Shown one piece after another: positions 1 through 10,912 of a stretch of DNA of 64,000 bases. The notes under the pieces are model-generated. The model searched no databases and was not told where the DNA came from. It saw only the letters and a list, made by a program, of their open reading frames with translations. The translations under genes and the position numbers were made by a program. Origin of the DNA: Spiroplasma turonicum (GTDB lineage Bacteria; Bacillota_I; Bacilli_A; Mycoplasmatales; Mycoplasmataceae); the NCBI RefSeq assembly GCF_001262715.1, contig NZ_CP012328.1, positions 186,001 to 250,000 of the forward strand. Direction: 5' to 3'. Every line of letters starts with the position of its first letter. The stretch's first letter is position 1.

Positions 1-2
1 AA

Positions 3-791
3 ACATTTTTAAATGAATTCACAATTTGTAAGTCTAATGAACCATTATCAAAGTGTAAACAAATAATGAAAGGTATTCAACAAAAGTTATCATATAAAAA
101 CAAGTTATTTTACATAACTAGTGAAAACTGTAACCATTGAAAATATGAGCACAAATACTATAATATGGACAAAAATATTATATATTGTGATTATGATAAA
201 AGTGAAATTAGATCAACTCTTCAAGAATTTGTGGCTAATAATGATAATTATAAAATGGACCCATCTTTAAAAAACTTCTTAAATGAATTTGCAAAAGTTA
301 AAAATAATAAAGATTTTAAAGGGTTTTATTTATATGGTAATCCAGGAATTGGTAAAACCTACATTTTAAAATTAGTTGCAAATACACATGCTATGTGAAA
401 CGAGAAGGTTATATTTGTATCTGTTAATAAACTTATAAAAAGTATAAAAGATTCTTTTAATAACAATGAAGATAATTTCAATAATTATTTTTTTGATAAT
501 TGTTGTGATGTTGAAGTGCTAATTCTTGATGATATAGGTGGAGAGATGGTTAGTGATTGAAGCCGAGATGAAATATTATTTGGGTTATTAAATTATAGAA
601 TGGAAAAAAAGCTAAAGACTTATTTTAGTTCAAATTTCTCTATAATTGATTTAGAAAACAACTATATTAACAATAAAAATAAAAATAATGGTCAATTGAT
701 TTTTGATAAAGTTAAAACTAAAAGGTTTACGGAAAGAATAAAGGCACTTGCATATTTTATAAACCTAAGAGGAGAAAATAAAAGGTACTAG
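3..791 (+). CDS. dnaI: Primosomal protein DnaI (helicase loader), 5' end cut by window
   Basis: This is the AAA+ ATPase that loads the replicative helicase at origins and restart sites. The reading frame is open from base 3, so the start lies before the window; 262 residues are visible. The Walker A motif GNPGIGKT and the Walker B segment VLILDDIGGE are present, followed by SDWSRDEILFGLLNYRM and the TSNF-like SSNF sensor, all typical of Firmicute DnaI. The visible N-terminal part has several Cys and His residues (CKSNEPLSKC, ENCNHW), which fits the zinc-binding N-domain of DnaI. Two TGA codons are read as Trp. The gene ends at TAG, 118 bases before gap. I am confident of the family; the true N-terminus cannot be seen. 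Confidence 0.88.
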
Positions 792-878
792 TAGAAAAAT
801 TTCCAATTTTATTCACATATATAAAATATATAGAAAAAATTATAGCATATCTCTTTAAAAGTATTAATAAATAGGGTG

Positions 879-884
879 TAAAAT
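879..884 (+). promoter_or_regulatory. Possible -10 element of gap
   Basis: TAAAAT preceded by TG-like context (GGTGTAAAAT) lies 25 bases before the gap start. No good -35 hexamer sits 17 bases upstream, so this is only a candidate. A Shine-Dalgarno-like GAAAGGAAAT follows just before the gene. Confidence 0.3.
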
Positions 885-909
885 TAGTAGGTGAAAGGAA
901 ATTAAAACA

Positions 910-1923
<1,014 letters not shown>

Positions 1924-1935
1924 TTAATATAAAAT

Positions 1936-1990
1936 AACATATTTCTTTTAATATATTTAATTATTTAGTTAAAAGAGATATGTTTTTTAT
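1936..1990 (+). terminator. Rho-independent terminator after gap
   Basis: A 16-base stem (1936-1951 pairing with 1969-1984, one mismatch) is followed by a T-rich run. It separates gap from pgk. Confidence 0.8.
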
Positions 1991-2011
1991 TTTTAAAGAA
2001 GGGGAAAATTT

Positions 2012-3208
2012 ATGAAAAAAACATTGAATGATGTAAATGTTACAAATAAAACTGTTCTTGTAAGAGTAGACTTTAATGTACCAATAAAAGATGGTGTAAT
2101 AACAGATGATAACAGAATAAAAGCTGCATTACCAACAATTAAATATTTAGTTGATAATAATGCTAAAGTTGTTTTATTTTCACATTTAAGCAGAATAAAA
2201 GAAGAAGCAGATAAAGCTAAAAAATCATTAAGACCAATATCTTTAAAACTTGAAGAATTATTAGGCAAAAAAGTAGCGTTTATTGATAAAACTAGAGGTT
2301 TAGAGTTAGAAAATGCAATTAGTAATTTAAAAAATGGTGAAGTCTTATTATTTGAAAATACTAGATTTGAAGATGTTAAGGACAATGAAGTTGTTAAGTT
2401 TGAATCAAAAAATAATGAAGAATTAGGAAAATATTGAGCAAGTTTAGGTGAAATCTTTGTGAATGATGCATTTGGTACAGCACACAGAAAACACGCTTCA
2501 AATGTAGGAATTGCTTCAAACATTGCAGAAAGTTGTGTTGGGTTTTTAGTTCAAAAAGAATTAGAAATGTTATCAAAAGGTATTGATAATCCAGAACACC
2601 CATTTGTAGCAATTATAGGTGGTGCAAAAGTATCTGATAAAATTGGAGTAATTGATAACTTATTACAAAAAGCCGATAAAATAATTATTGGTGGAGGAAT
2701 GGCATATACATTCTTTAAAGCACAAGGTAATAAAATTGGTAAATCATTATGTGAAGAAGATAAAGTTGAATTAGCAAAAAGTTATTTAGAAAAAGCAAAT
2801 GGTAAAATAGTTCTACCAGTTGATTCAGCAAATAATACTGAGTTTAAAGATTCTGAATCTAATTATTCAGGAGTTAACTTACCTGATGACGAAATGGGAT
2901 TAGATATAGGCCCAAAATCAATAGAATTATTCCAAGACTTGTTAAAAGGTGCAAAAACAGTTGCATGAAATGGTCCTATGGGAGTATTTGAATTTGAAAA
3001 CTTTAAAAAGGGAACAGTAGGAGTTTGCGAAGCTATTGCTAATTTAAAAGATGCATTTACTTTAATTGGTGGTGGTGATTCTGCAGCAGCAGCAATTCAA
3101 TTAGGCTTCTCAGATAAGTTTACACACATTTCAACTGGTGGTGGTGCATCACTTGAATATATGGAAGGTAAAGTTCTTCCTGGTGTTGATATAATCCAAA
3201 ATAAATAA
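2012..3208 (+). CDS. pgk: Phosphoglycerate kinase
   Basis: Phosphoglycerate kinase transfers the phosphate of 1,3-bisphosphoglycerate to ADP, the first ATP-yielding step of glycolysis. The 398-residue length matches the family. Visible motifs are the substrate-binding RVDFNVPI near residue 17, SHLSRIK, the [13 protein letters not shown] segment, the hinge [15 protein letters not shown] and the C-terminal nucleotide loop [10 protein letters not shown] followed by [14 protein letters not shown]. Two TGA codons (in KYWASLGE and VAWNGPMG) encode conserved Trp residues. GAAGGGGAAAATTT gives a Shine-Dalgarno site. Hairpin terminators lie on both sides, so pgk looks like a single-gene transcript or a partial read-through from gap. 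Confidence 0.97.
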
Positions 3209-3212
3209 TATT

Positions 3213-3244
3213 AAAATCTTATGTTAATACATAAGATTTTTTTT
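3213..3244 (+). terminator. Rho-independent terminator after pgk
   Basis: AAAATCTTATGT and ACATAAGATTTT form a perfect stem around a four-base loop (TAAT) and lead straight into a T run. Confidence 0.88.
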
Positions 3245-3285
3245 ATGTTAAAATATCAATATTATTTTTTAAAGGAGAGCTATAT

Positions 3286-4059
3286 TTGAAAATTAGAAAA
3301 ATCGATAATACAGCGTGAATAAAAAATTTCTTTTTAGTAGATGATTATTTATACATAACAAATTCAGAACCTTATAAAAAAAATTGTTTTATAGCAAAAG
3401 TTAAAGTTTTTAAGGTTTTAGAAAATCTTAAAATCAGATCTAACATTAATAGGTACTTCCTTTCTAACCCAAATCCAACAGAATTCAATCCCATAGAAGG
3501 CTCTATGAGTGATTTAGAAATAGTAAAACTAAACCAATTATTTGTACAAAATGTATATAAATTTAAGGAGTCTATATGCATTTCTCTTGTTGATGATAAT
3601 AAAATAATTGAAAATAAAACTTTTGAAGGTGAATTAATTAATGAACTTCAAGACTGCATATATTTTGGATATTCAAACGATGAATATATATTTAAAAAAA
3701 ATAGAAATTGCTTTTTATATAATAAACAGAAGTTTATTGAATTAGATTTTGTTAATATAATTAGTTTTGCTGATAGTTTTGTAATACAAAATAGTTATGA
3801 ACAAATATTTTTATATAATAAAAAATTCAAATGTATAAAGAAGATTGATGATAGTAGAGATTATAAAAAAATTTATTACATTAACGAAAGAAACGTATTA
3901 ATTTCTAATTATAAAGAAAACATAACTTATATTTATAATATTGATACATGTAAAAAAAATATCTTCTCAAATTTTTTTATAAGTAGAGCATTAATGATAA
4001 ATAAAGATTTGATGATTATTAAACAAGATAAAAATGACAATATATCTTTTATAAATTAA
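3286..4059 (+). CDS. Hypothetical protein, TTG start
   Basis: I do not recognise this 257-residue protein. The TTG start is chosen because AAAGGAGAGC lies six to eight bases upstream and the frame is open from there through one TGA (Trp); the next in-frame ATG is about 73 codons later and would discard conserved-looking sequence. There is no signal peptide or membrane segment. The second half is rich in aromatic and Ile residues and alternates short hydrophobic strands with polar turns (for example DCIYFGYSNDEYIF, QIFLYNKKFKCIKKI), which suggests repeated beta-strands, perhaps a small propeller, but this is a guess. It is flanked by terminators and convergent with the next gene. Confidence 0.75.
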
Positions 4060-4060
4060 A

Positions 4061-4088
4061 AAAAAAACTACTTTCGTAGTTTTATCTA
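4061..4088. terminator. Bidirectional terminator between convergent genes
   Basis: AAACTAC and GTAGTTT pair around TTTC (4065-4082). The A run on the left gives a strong U run for the minus-strand transcript; the plus strand has only TTTATC, so termination should be better on the minus strand. The minus-strand gene's stop codon lies inside the stem. Confidence 0.75.
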
Positions 4089-5011
4089 TTCATTTCGTAA
4101 TTTTTTTGTTTTTCTGATAGATTTGTATAAACTCCATATTGGAATGAGTTTCCTTTAGATCACAAACCTTTAATTGTTTTAACTATAGTATAAATAATGA
4201 ATAATTGCATTGCAATTTTTAATGGTGCCAATAGGGCATCAAAGAAACCAAATATTCCTTTGTTTTTTGGATTAAATAAGTCTGCTATTATTGAAATGAT
4301 TGTCAATATTGATAATATTATTTGAATAATTAATATTATTGTTGCATAAACTAAATTAATAACAGCTATTAAATTCATAAATTTATAACCAGCACCTTTT
4401 TTGTCCCAAACATTTTTAGCGTTTGGCCCAGCAAATAATGCACAGTTTAAAATTCCTCAAAAACCAATTACTGCAAATACAATTCATACAATTTGATTAG
4501 TTTGACTCATACCCATACTTAATCCAGTTCCTTTTAAGAATATAAAGTAAAAAGAAACTCCAACAATTGGTGCAAGTAATGCGTTAACACCATAAGCTTT
4601 AGAAATAGTAAATTTTGGATCACTTGATGATTTAACTTCAACATTTGGCATCTGAGCTAAAACAAATGGTGTAAATAATCCACCAACTGATAAAGAGAAT
4701 ACTGCTAATATTCATCTATTGTTTATTAATGTATCATCATCAGATTTTCTTACAAAGTTGATAATATAACAACAATAATATAGATTTCCACAAGCTAGGA
4801 ATGCCATAACTGAGAATAAAACTGGTATATATTCTGGTTTAATATTTTCTGTTAACATAGCAAGGTCGCTAGAGCTTAATCCTTGTCTCAAAAAAAGTTG
4901 TGCAATATATATTAGAACTACAATTCCAAATGTAGCAGATATGACTCCGAAAATGTTTGCAATAATTAGTCAAGTTCTTATAGAACTCATTGATCTTCCT
5001 GGTCTAATAAT
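4082..5011 (-). CDS. Multi-spanning membrane protein of unknown function, probable ATT start
   Basis: The frame codes for about 309 residues with several hydrophobic segments, roughly six to eight membrane spans, for example WLIIANIFGVISATFGIVVL near the N-terminus and IILIIQIILSILTIISIIA near residue 235. I recognise no transporter motif. A perfect Shine-Dalgarno AGGAGGTGA (5015-5023 on the minus strand) is followed by three in-frame ATT codons and no ATG, GTG or TTG; the first ATG (4988-4990) is 27 bases away. I therefore place the start at ATT 5009-5011, six bases after AGGAGG. A short, basic N-terminus would result. It lies 68 bases downstream of a secreted protein on the same strand, so the two may form one operon. 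Confidence 0.7.
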
Positions 5012-5014
5012 AAT

Positions 5015-5023
5015 TCACCTCCT
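5015..5023 (-). promoter_or_regulatory. Strong ribosome binding site that decides an ATT start
   Basis: AGGAGGTGA on the minus strand is the best Shine-Dalgarno match in this region. The only start codons at normal spacing are ATT triplets in frame with the membrane protein downstream. Confidence 0.65.
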
Positions 5024-5079
5024 AAAGTAATATTATCACTATTTTAGATTTATTTTTAACTTATATATAAAATGAGTTA

Positions 5080-6096
5080 TTAAAGTGATTCATATTTTAT
5101 AAGAATATAAAATTCACCTTTGACCTCTTCATAATGAGTTATTTTAGCATAAAAGTATTCCTTAACGAACTCTTCATTATTATCAGCATAACCTTCTCCT
5201 AATGAATACTTATTGTTAGAGTCTAATTTGTAATCAAAAATTGTAATAGAATTTTTATTTTCAGGTGATGATAACTTATCTAATTTTGTTGGGTAATCTA
5301 TTTTTTTTGTTTTATGAATGTAATCTAAAATTTTTAACTCATTTGCTTCTGTGTCAATTGTATATTTTAAATTAAGAATATTAATACCAACTATATTTGA
5401 ATAAATTGTTAATTCAGATTCAAATGAAGCATCTGTATGTGAAATATCAATAACATAATTTATAGAAATTTTAAAAGTATTATTAAAAGTCTTTTGCATT
5501 TCTCTAGGAGAACTAAAAGGTCTATATGATTCAACTCCATAGATATTAATTTTATCTGTTTTTTCTATTTGCGAATTATTCTTTGCATCTAAAAAAACTG
5601 CACTTAGGTACATACTTAAATAATAAGATTCTTTCAAATATGTGTTTTTATGCTTTTCGATTCTTACAACTTGCTTAACTTCTTTTATATTATCGATATT
5701 TTTATCTAAATTTGGTAGAAAATTTTTGAATTGATTTAAGTCATAGTTTTGTATTTCTTTTGAATAGCCATTAAATGAAGTTTTTACAGATTCAACTTGG
5801 AAATCAGTAACTTTATATTCATCTACAACATCAAATATTTTTTTAGCCACATCAGTTTTAAAACTATTTGAAAAATCTTCATTTGTTATTTCAGCAAATG
5901 TTATAGAACCTTCTTTTTTAAATTCTAAATTATCAAAATTTAATTTAGATAAATCATAGCTATATTCAATTGATTCGTACTTAATTTGTGGCGGTGGGTC
6001 TTTATGTTCTTCTTTTGTACTAAAAGTACTTGTAAAAGCAGTAACAAAACTTAAAGAAATACTAGTAATTGCACACATAGAAATTAGTTTTTTCAT
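5080..6096 (-). CDS. Secreted or membrane-anchored protein of unknown function
   Basis: The 338-residue protein begins MKKLISMCAITSISLSFVTA, a classic Sec signal: basic n-region and about 18 hydrophobic residues. There is no lipobox; the only early Cys (residue 8) is inside the hydrophobic core, so it is either cleaved by signal peptidase I or stays as an N-terminal anchor. The mature part is polar, rich in Lys, Asp and Asn, with a short DPPPQ linker, and contains no further membrane span. No family is recognised. The start has GAGGTTATATG upstream and a TATAAT-like -10 on the minus strand at 6117-6122. The gene is followed on the same strand by the multi-spanning membrane protein. Confidence 0.8.
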   Translation of the reverse strand: MKKLISMCAITSISLSFVTAFTSTFSTKEEHKDPPPQIKYESIEYSYDLSKLNFDNLEFKKEGSITFAEITNEDFSNSFKTDVAKKIFDVVDEYKVTDFQVESVKTSFNGYSKEIQNYDLNQFKNFLPNLDKNIDNIKEVKQVVRIEKHKNTYLKESYYLSMYLSAVFLDAKNNSQIEKTDKINIYGVESYRPFSSPREMQKTFNNTFKISINYVIDISHTDASFESELTIYSNIVGINILNLKYTIDTEANELKILDYIHKTKKIDYPTKLDKLSSPENKNSITIFDYKLDSNNKYSLGEGYADNNEEFVKEYFYAKITHYEEVKGEFYILIKYESL

Positions 6097-6116
6097 TCAT
6101 ATAACCTCTTATAATA

Positions 6117-6122
6117 ATTATA
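6117..6122 (-). promoter_or_regulatory. Candidate -10 element for the secreted-protein gene
   Basis: TATAAT on the minus strand sits 21-26 bases upstream of the ATG, just after the preceding terminator. No convincing -35 is seen. Confidence 0.4.
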
Positions 6123-6136
6123 ATACACTTTATAAA

Positions 6137-6165
6137 AAATAAAAAAAAGCATTTATAATGCTTTT
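6137..6165 (-). terminator. Terminator of the permease operon
   Basis: AAAAGCATT and AATGCTTTT (6145-6165) form a perfect stem with a three-base loop; on the minus strand it ends in eight T residues. The permease stop codon overlaps the stem by two bases. Confidence 0.85.
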
Positions 6166-7717
6166 AATTATTTAATTCTATTATTTTAAAGAGCTTTTCA
6201 TAATCTAGCAACTTTTGATATTCATCTTCGTTATCTTTAATATTTTTCATTATTTTTTTGTGATATGCAAAATATAAAACAAAAATTATGACTATTAATA
6301 ACACTAAATATAATAATTGGAAAGTACTTGCTAATATTGATTGGATATCATCTGTTTTTAAAAAACCTTTAAATAAATCTATAAAATACATTACAAATAT
6401 AAAGCTCAATAAAATAAGTGTTATTGATCAAGCTACATATTCTCAAATTCTTATTTTAACTCTTTTTTTGTATCCTTGATACATTGCAGTTGGTATTACA
6501 AAGTAATAAATTAGCAACAACAATATTGATGCTGCATTTGCAATTGTTCCATAATTAAAAGGTGACTTTCTTTTAACTATACCTTGAACAAAATCTGGAA
6601 TAAATAAAAATAAAAAACCAGTTATTACAATTATGATTATTGTTGTCATTACACCTGCTACAGGCACACTCTCACTATTTTCCTTGTTAAAAACCTTAGA
6701 GATAAATCTCTGCGAACCAAGTGGTTCAAGTGTTGAACCCCCATATAATGTGACTTGAATTGAAGAGTTAAATCTCATAAGTATTGTACAAGTAATAATT
6801 AATCAAGGTCCAAACTTTCTTAGAAATTCGCTGTTGAATTTTTTAAATATTTGCAGGTTTGGGTTACCTTCGAAAGGGGCATTCACTGCAAACATTACAA
6901 TTAGTGTAAAAATTATATAAAAAATAGTTGTTGCAATCATTATTATAGTTATAGCAATAGGCATGTTTTTACTTCTATCTTTTATGTTTTTACCTGATAC
7001 TATAAAAGTTTCGATACCTGCAAAAGCAAAGAAACAAGTTGTAAACGTTTTGCTAAATGTTGTAAACCCAAGTCCTGTGTTATTTATATATTGGTCCAAT
7101 CCTGAAGTATCACTTGTAAATCCAGCTACTAGTCCAAATATCATTATTAATACAGTTATTCCTCAGGTTAAATAACCAATTATAACTGATACATATTTAT
7201 ATCTTTTTATTCCAAAAAATATTATGGTTGCAGCAAACATATATAAACCAAATGCAATCAAGTCAAGATATAAACTACCTCAAGCACCTCAAGCACCGGT
7301 TGGTAAACCAGTTATACTGTCAAAACCAACTAAATTATTGTCACCACCATCAAAGTTTTGTCTAACCATTGATACGATTAAACCCATACCTATTAAAGGT
7401 ATAACTGAATAGTTGATTACACCCATAAATAGTCCTCAAAACTTACCGAAGGCAGTTCTCATATACTGAGCTCCTCCTCCATTAGCTTGAGGGTGATACT
7501 TTACAAGTTTTGCAAATGATCATGCACACATAAATGCAACTACACCTTCAAGTGCAAATATTCATAATATGTGTATTCCTACACCTATATTTTCACCATT
7601 TTCATTAGTGCCAGTTACTACACCCGCAAAACTAGCGGTGAATGTAATACCTGCAATGAAACTTACTCCAACCCATATAACGGAGAGTAACCCCATTTCA
7701 CTCTTTTTAGTTTTCAT
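6164..7717 (-). CDS. APC-family amino acid permease
   Basis: This 517-residue integral membrane protein resembles the amino acid-polyamine-organocation permeases, which import amino acids by proton or antiport coupling. The N-terminal GLLSVIWVGVSFIAGITF spans TM1, where APC proteins bind substrate, and the sequence continues with about twelve hydrophobic segments, including the FFAFAGIETFIVSGKNI segment, a clear match to the TM6 FFAFxGxE region of the family. Many Trp residues are TGA-encoded, so the frame appears fragmented under the standard code. The ATG lies one base after the RNase J stop, so translation is coupled. Substrate cannot be read from sequence. Confidence 0.88.
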
Positions 7718-7718
7718 T

Positions 7719-9500
7719 TTATTTGTTTTCAGCCTTTCTGTTTAAAATGACTGGTATAATTAATGGATTTCTTCTTTTACATCTGAATATAAAAGGAGAT
7801 AAAGACTCTTTAATAGAGTTTTTAATTGCCCCAAAAGTTGGTTTTGAAGAGTTTAAAACATTTAGCACTGCATTAGTAACAATGTTAATAGCCTCAGCTA
7901 TAACATTTCCACTTTCACGTACATAAAAGCTTCCTCTAGAAACAATTCTTGGTTGCGCTGATAATTTATTTGTTTGTGAATCAATTGAAATAATAACTGC
8001 CATTAATCCATCATGACTTAAAATATTTCTTTCTCTGATTACGTTGCTGGCTTTACCAGTCATATCTTTACCATCAATAAATATGGCATCTGCAGGAACT
8101 CTTTTTCCTAATTCTGCAGTACCATTGTGTAATAGTATTTGATCACCATTAGCAACAACAAAAACATTATCTTTTTTTACATTAACTGAACTTGCAGTTT
8201 CCCCATGAGTTTTTAACATTCGATATTCTCCATGCATAGGCATAAAGAACTTTGGTTTTAGAAGAGTAAACAAAATTTTTTGTTCCTCTTGACTAGCATG
8301 TCCAGAAGTATGAATTTTATTTTCGCCACTGTTTTCTATAACATTAGCTCCAATTTTTGTTAAATTATTGACTACATTTTCTACGTCTGCTCTATTTCCT
8401 GGAATCGGTGATGATGACATAATAACAGTGTCACCAGGAATAATCTTAATAGTTTGGTGTTCCATTCTAGAAATTCGAGAAAGTGCAGCCATTGGTTCAC
8501 CTTGGCTACCAGTACATAGAATCATTATCTGATTTTTTGGGTAGTTATCAATTTCATTTGGTTTAATGAACATTTTATCATTAATGTTTAAATGACCAAT
8601 TTGTCTAATGATTTTGATAATTCTTTCAATACTTCTACCTATAACTATAATTCTTCTACTATATTTATTTGCTAATTCAATTATATGTTGTAATCTATGA
8701 ACATTAGATGCAAAAGAAGCAATTATTATTCTACCTTTTGCTTTCAAAAAGTGTGTATCTATATTTTGTATTATTTTTTTTTCACCAATTGTATAGCCTT
8801 CAACTTCAGCATTAGTAGAATCAGCCATTAAAAGTTGTATACCTTCATTTCCTCACTTAGATAATCTTTGAATATTTGCATTATGTCCTAAAGGGGTTCA
8901 ATCGAATTTATAATCTCCAGTTGAAAAAATAGCACCATTTGGAGTATCTAAATAAATACCAAATGCATCAGGTATTGAGTGGTTAACAGCGGCAAATTCA
9001 ATTCTAAAATGCTTAGTTGCATAAATATCATTTTCAGTATATTCCCTCACTACTGTTTTATTTTGCAATTTAAATTCTTTTAATCTATCTCTTATTAACG
9101 CAGCTGCAAGTTCTGGTGCATAAATAACCGGCACGTCTACTTGTTGCAATAAATATGGGATACCACCAATATGATCTTCATGTCCATGAGTTATAAATAA
9201 TGCTTTTAATTTATTTTTATTTTCAACAAGATAACTAAAATCAGGAATTACAGCTGTAATACCTAATTGTGTATTATCTGGAAATTTTACACCAGCATCA
9301 AGCATTATTATTTCATCATCATGCTCAATACAATATGTATTTTTACCAACTTCTTCTAGTCCTCCTAGTGCATATACTTTAGTTGGGTTATCAGAGTGTT
9401 TTAAACTCTTTTTTTCTGGATTGGTGTTACCTTCTAACTTTCTAACCTCTATTTTGTTTTCTAAATCTGTTAATAAGTTTGTCTTATTGTTAGTTTCCAT
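7719..9500 (-). CDS. rnj: Ribonuclease J (metallo-beta-lactamase/beta-CASP)
   Basis: RNase J is the 5'-3' exo- and endoribonuclease of mRNA decay and rRNA maturation. The protein has 593 residues. The metal-binding motif THGHEDHIGG lies near residue 80 and the later motifs STGDYKFD and LMADSTNAE are intact, as is the beta-CASP region (IIASFASNVHRLQ) and MPMHGEYRML. An intact HxHxDH motif makes it J1-like rather than the degenerate J2 type. There is an N-terminal extension of about 40 polar residues before KVYALGGLEEVGKN. Two TGA codons are read as Trp. Start: ATG after GTGAAAGGAATAAA. It is followed after one base by the amino acid permease. Confidence 0.95.
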
Positions 9501-9636
9501 TTTATTCCTTTCACTTTATCTTTATTATTAAAAAAAATTTATTAATATATCAAGAACTTTTGACTTTATTATAACAAATTTTATTAAGGAATTAATTTTA
9601 TTAAAAACAAATTTTACTTGCTAAATATCTAAGCAT

Positions 9637-9667
9637 AAAAAAAATGACTACACAACATATCAGTCAT
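9637..9667 (-). terminator. Terminator of def
   Basis: ATGACT and AGTCAT pair across a 12-base loop and are followed on the minus strand by eight T residues. The stem includes the def stop codon. Confidence 0.6.
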
Positions 9668-10289
9668 CTTCTGCATAAAATGGTTCTTCTTTATTTATTC
9701 TGTCATAATATAAGTTACCATTATTGTGGTCTAGTTCATGTTGAAAAACAATTGCTCTGTATCCCCTTAAAGTAATGTTAATACTTTTTTTTGATAGTCA
9801 TTCATAACCCTCAACCTGAATTTTATAATTTCTTGGAACTAATCCTTCATAATTTTTATCAACACTTAGACATCCTTCACCACCTTCTAAATATGATAGT
9901 TGAGGACTAGATGCTATTATTTTGGCATTAATCATAGCATACTCTTCTGCTTCGATATATTTTTCAACTTCACCAGTTTCTTCATTTTTTCTTTTCTTCT
10001 TTCATTCGAATCTGGCAAAAAACATGTTTTTATTAACTCCAATTTGTGGAGCTGCTAATCCAACTGCAGGTCTTAAATGATCTTTGTTTTCTTTATTATT
10101 TAATATTGGGTCTTGACTATACCTTACAAAGTCAATTAATTTCTTTATTGTAATTTCGTCTTCTTCAACCAAAGGAATTTCAACATCAATTGACTTATTT
10201 CTAATGACTTCAGGTTTGTCATCTTTTCATAACCATTTATTTGATGGAATTTCTTTTTGTAAAAGATCTTTTTCTAAATCTAAATTCAT
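9648..10289 (-). CDS. def: Peptide deformylase
   Basis: Peptide deformylase removes the formyl group from the N-terminal Met of new proteins using a bound metal. The 213-residue protein contains all three family motifs: [11 protein letters not shown] (motif 1), EGCLSV (motif 2, metal Cys) and [10 protein letters not shown] (motif 3, HExxH). The length agrees with the larger Gram-positive (type 2) enzymes, and the insertion between motifs 1 and 2 includes a Lys/Arg-rich stretch [12 protein letters not shown]. Four Trp residues come from TGA codons. The ATG at 10287-10289 follows TGAGGTAATTTAT. The gene is divergent from rsmD with only 59 bases between them. Confidence 0.95.
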
Positions 10290-10308
10290 ATAAATTACCT
10301 CAAAAATA

Positions 10309-10318
10309 ATTATATAAT
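10309..10318. promoter_or_regulatory. Palindromic shared -10 between def and rsmD
   Basis: ATTATATAAT is a perfect palindrome that provides TATAAT on both strands (10313-10318 plus, 10309-10314 minus), 20-35 bases from both divergent genes. No clear -35 is seen for either. Confidence 0.4.
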
Positions 10319-10348
10319 AATTTTACTTTAATAGTAAAAAGAGGTTTT

Positions 10349-10906
10349 ATGAGAGTTATTAGCGGAAGATTTAGAGGAAGAAAACTAAAAGTTTTAGAGG
10401 GTTTTAATACAAGACCAACATTAACAAGAGTAAAAGAAGATATTTTTAACGTTTTAAATAATTACTTTGTTTTTGAAAATAAAGTCGGCTTAGATTTATT
10501 TGCAGGGAGTGGTGCTCTTGGGATAGAGGCAATTTCTAGAGGAATCAAGCATATTTACTTTAATGAATTAAACAAAAATGCTATAAAAATCTTAAAAGAA
10601 AATTTGGTTGGCATTGAAAAGGATTTTTATACAATACTGAATTTAGATTATAAGAATGCCCTAAACCTTCTATTAACTTCTAGTGCAAAAATTGATATTA
10701 TTTTTTTAGATCCGCCTTTTAAAGAAATAGAATACTATCATAGTTTTTTTGAGTTTATCAGAAGTTGTAATATACTCAATAAATATGGTATATTAATTAT
10801 AGAATCAAAAGATGAACTTAAAATTGGTTATCTAGATAATTTTGTTATTTTAAAATACAAATATTATAAGAATAAACATTTATATATAGTTAGATTAGAG
10901 GAATAA
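10349..10906 (+). CDS. rsmD: 16S rRNA (guanine966-N2)-methyltransferase RsmD
   Basis: RsmD methylates G966 of 16S rRNA. The 185-residue protein begins MRVISGRFRGRKLKV, the typical RsmD start, followed by TRPTLTRVKEDIFN. The SAM-binding motif I is LDLFAGSGALGIEA and the catalytic motif IV is FLDPPF (the DPPF of N2-guanine methyltransferases). The start follows AAAAAGAGGTTTT. Six bases separate it from gmk, so the genes from here to thiN form a packed plus-strand cluster. Confidence 0.95.
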   Translation: MRVISGRFRGRKLKVLEGFNTRPTLTRVKEDIFNVLNNYFVFENKVGLDLFAGSGALGIEAISRGIKHIYFNELNKNAIKILKENLVGIEKDFYTILNLDYKNALNLLLTSSAKIDIIFLDPPFKEIEYYHSFFEFIRSCNILNKYGILIIESKDELKIGYLDNFVILKYKYYKNKHLYIVRLEE

Positions 10907-10912
10907 AATTAA

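Noticed and set aside
1993-2523. Minus-strand open frame opposite pgk
   Set aside because: Antisense shadow of pgk; composition and lack of start signals do not support a gene.
6164-7717. Apparent string of broken fragments suggesting a pseudogene
   Set aside because: All breaks are in-frame TGA at plausible Trp positions; under code 4 the gene is intact. The same holds for def, the FtsX permease, the suf genes and others.
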